Source: Aureobasidium sp. EXF-3400 (taxonomy: Eukaryota > Ascomycota > Dothideomycetes > Dothideales > Saccotheciaceae). From it: a stretch of DNA of 64,000 bases. Positions 63,078 to 64,000 of this stretch are shown here, one piece after another. The DNA is taken from contig SWBL01000281.1 of NCBI GenBank assembly GCA_024195585.1, positions 1 to 64,000 on the forward strand, given 5' to 3'. The stretch's first letter is position 1, and each line of letters starts with the position of its first letter. The notes below the pieces were generated by a model, which was given only the letters and a program-made list of their open reading frames with translations, had not been told where the DNA came from and did no database searches. Both the position numbers and the translations under genes were made by a program.

Positions 63078-64000
63078 ACCATCATCTCATCTTTTGCTTC
63101 AATCACGCCACACCTTTTACGACACCTTAATGACCACCCAAAAAAAGTTTTTGCTTTCCATCATTTCATCATTTGTTATCATCAGCATCAAACAACCAGC
63201 GAGGAGTTCTATCATCTGGATGGACGTCCTTGTGCAGAGGGCTTCTAAGCATCGAGCATTTTTGTCTCACACAACCAAATGGGATCTTTTGGGGAGTCTT
63301 TGAATCATCATCATTGTTCGATACCCAATTTTGCATTTGAGATGGCTATCTTTTTCTTTTCTGGCCATCTCTGCAAAAGCATCCCTTGAGAGGGCATACC
63401 TTTTTTCCACTCTTCACTTCTTGTTCAAAAATTCTATGTAGCAATTTTTCACTAATGTATCAACACCACACTCTTCGAGAAGACTTTTACTGTTGCCACT
63501 TGTTGCCTTGTGATGATGCGTATGACTGGTGTATCCACGTGTATCAAATGATTTGACGCCTCAAGTCTTGCGTGTGTGTGTGTGCCTTACCCATGCCAAT
63601 ATTCCCGTCAAAAACCTGGCATCATCGATGTCGAAAATGACGTCTTACGTGTTCCTGTGCAACAAACTTCCCAGACAACCAACCAACCATTCGACGGATT
63701 TCGACCCACATGTTTGCTCGCTCGGATCAGTCTCCTTTCAGAGTTTTTTTTTCTCCTCCCTTAATTTTGCTTTGCTGATCCGGCACGGTGTTCGCAGCTG
63801 CCTCAAGGTCCGACGGTGGTGGTTGCCGGTTGCCGGGTGGTTGATCCGCTACTGCCGCTGTTATTCTCATCCTCCCGTGTTCAAAAGTTTGTGACTTCCG
63901 TACTCCGCCTGCGGCGACAAGCAAAATGTACACTATGAAAAGGCACAGATGTTCTTGGAGGAGAGGCATGTCCATCGAGAGCCGATAGGTTGTTGCTTCT
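63078..64000. other. 3' flank with truncated repeat at window end
   Basis: T-rich 3' region of the Par32-like gene, then a GC-richer stretch (63780-63870). The last 75 bases are a cut-off copy of the inverted-end element. No gene recognised. Confidence 0.5.
63926..64000 (+). repeat. Dispersed inverted-end element, copy E (cut by window)
   Basis: GTACACTATGAAAAGGCACA, then GAGGCATGTCCATCGAGAGC and GATAGGTTGTTGC match the copies at 27014 and 27993. The upstream flank (TTTGTGACTTCCGTACTCCG) is also shared with the 27993 copy (TTCGTAACTTCCTTCGTACT). The right end lies beyond the window. Confidence 0.65.

Overview
This window is nuclear DNA of a filamentous ascomycete (Pezizomycotina). Dothideomycetes seems most likely to me, but that is an inference. 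The evidence is the short spliceosomal introns (about 48-75 nt for most, with GTRNGT donors and YAG acceptors), the fungal-only families (Par32/DUF3602, DUF3455, the Pth11/SAT4-type seven-helix protein, Nce102-like MARVEL protein), the 5-hydroxyisourate hydrolase, and a retroelement at the left edge destroyed by C-to-T changes of the repeat-induced point mutation (RIP) type. I see no bacterial genes, no CRISPR array, no rRNA and no convincing tRNA.

Layout. 1-7.7 kb is a degraded Ty3/Gypsy retroelement: gag, then pol (protease, reverse transcriptase, RNase H, integrase), then an unexplained coding region on the opposite strand. 8.2-18.5 kb holds an AIM24-family protein, a large low-complexity protein with half a zinc-cluster motif, a small conserved membrane-anchor protein, the nucleolar RRM protein NOP13 and an MFS drug/polyamine-type exporter. 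18.5-21.1 kb has no gene I can support. 21.1-26.3 kb encodes a 1710-residue disordered protein with a coiled-coil core. 28.4-38.4 kb holds a seven-helix membrane protein, a five-knuckle CCHC protein, a cytosolic asparaginase with a C-terminal ankyrin segment, a secreted DUF3455 protein, a tiny CxxC/CxxC protein, and a second protein sharing an uncharacterised domain with the CCHC protein. 38.6-46.2 kb is housekeeping: cytosolic tryptophanyl-tRNA synthetase, an Ups1/PRELI lipid-transfer protein and an ISWI remodeller. 47.5-49.2 kb is a relic zone with a composite minisatellite and a calnexin pseudogene. 49.5-63.1 kb holds an FSP1/AIFM2-like oxidoreductase, a small hydrophilic protein, 5-hydroxyisourate hydrolase, a secreted alpha-amylase, an Nce102-like protein, a frameshifted SCA7-like gene divergent from ARP1, and a Par32-like protein.

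The genes do not form one pathway or a secondary-metabolite cluster; this looks like ordinary core genome with interspersed accessory material. The most unusual items are: (1) a family of roughly 110-120 bp elements with inverted ends, scattered through the spaces between genes, mostly just downstream of genes; (2) the pair of paralogues at 30.0-32.0 kb and 37.6-38.3 kb, defining an unnamed Cys/His-containing domain, with a promoter-equipped microprotein gene beside one of them; (3) the antisense, apparently spliced coding region inside the dead retroelement; (4) the calnexin relic next to a two-period minisatellite; and (5) a frameshift inside the SCA7-like motif. Exon borders were chosen by reading-frame continuity and splice consensus, without transcript data.
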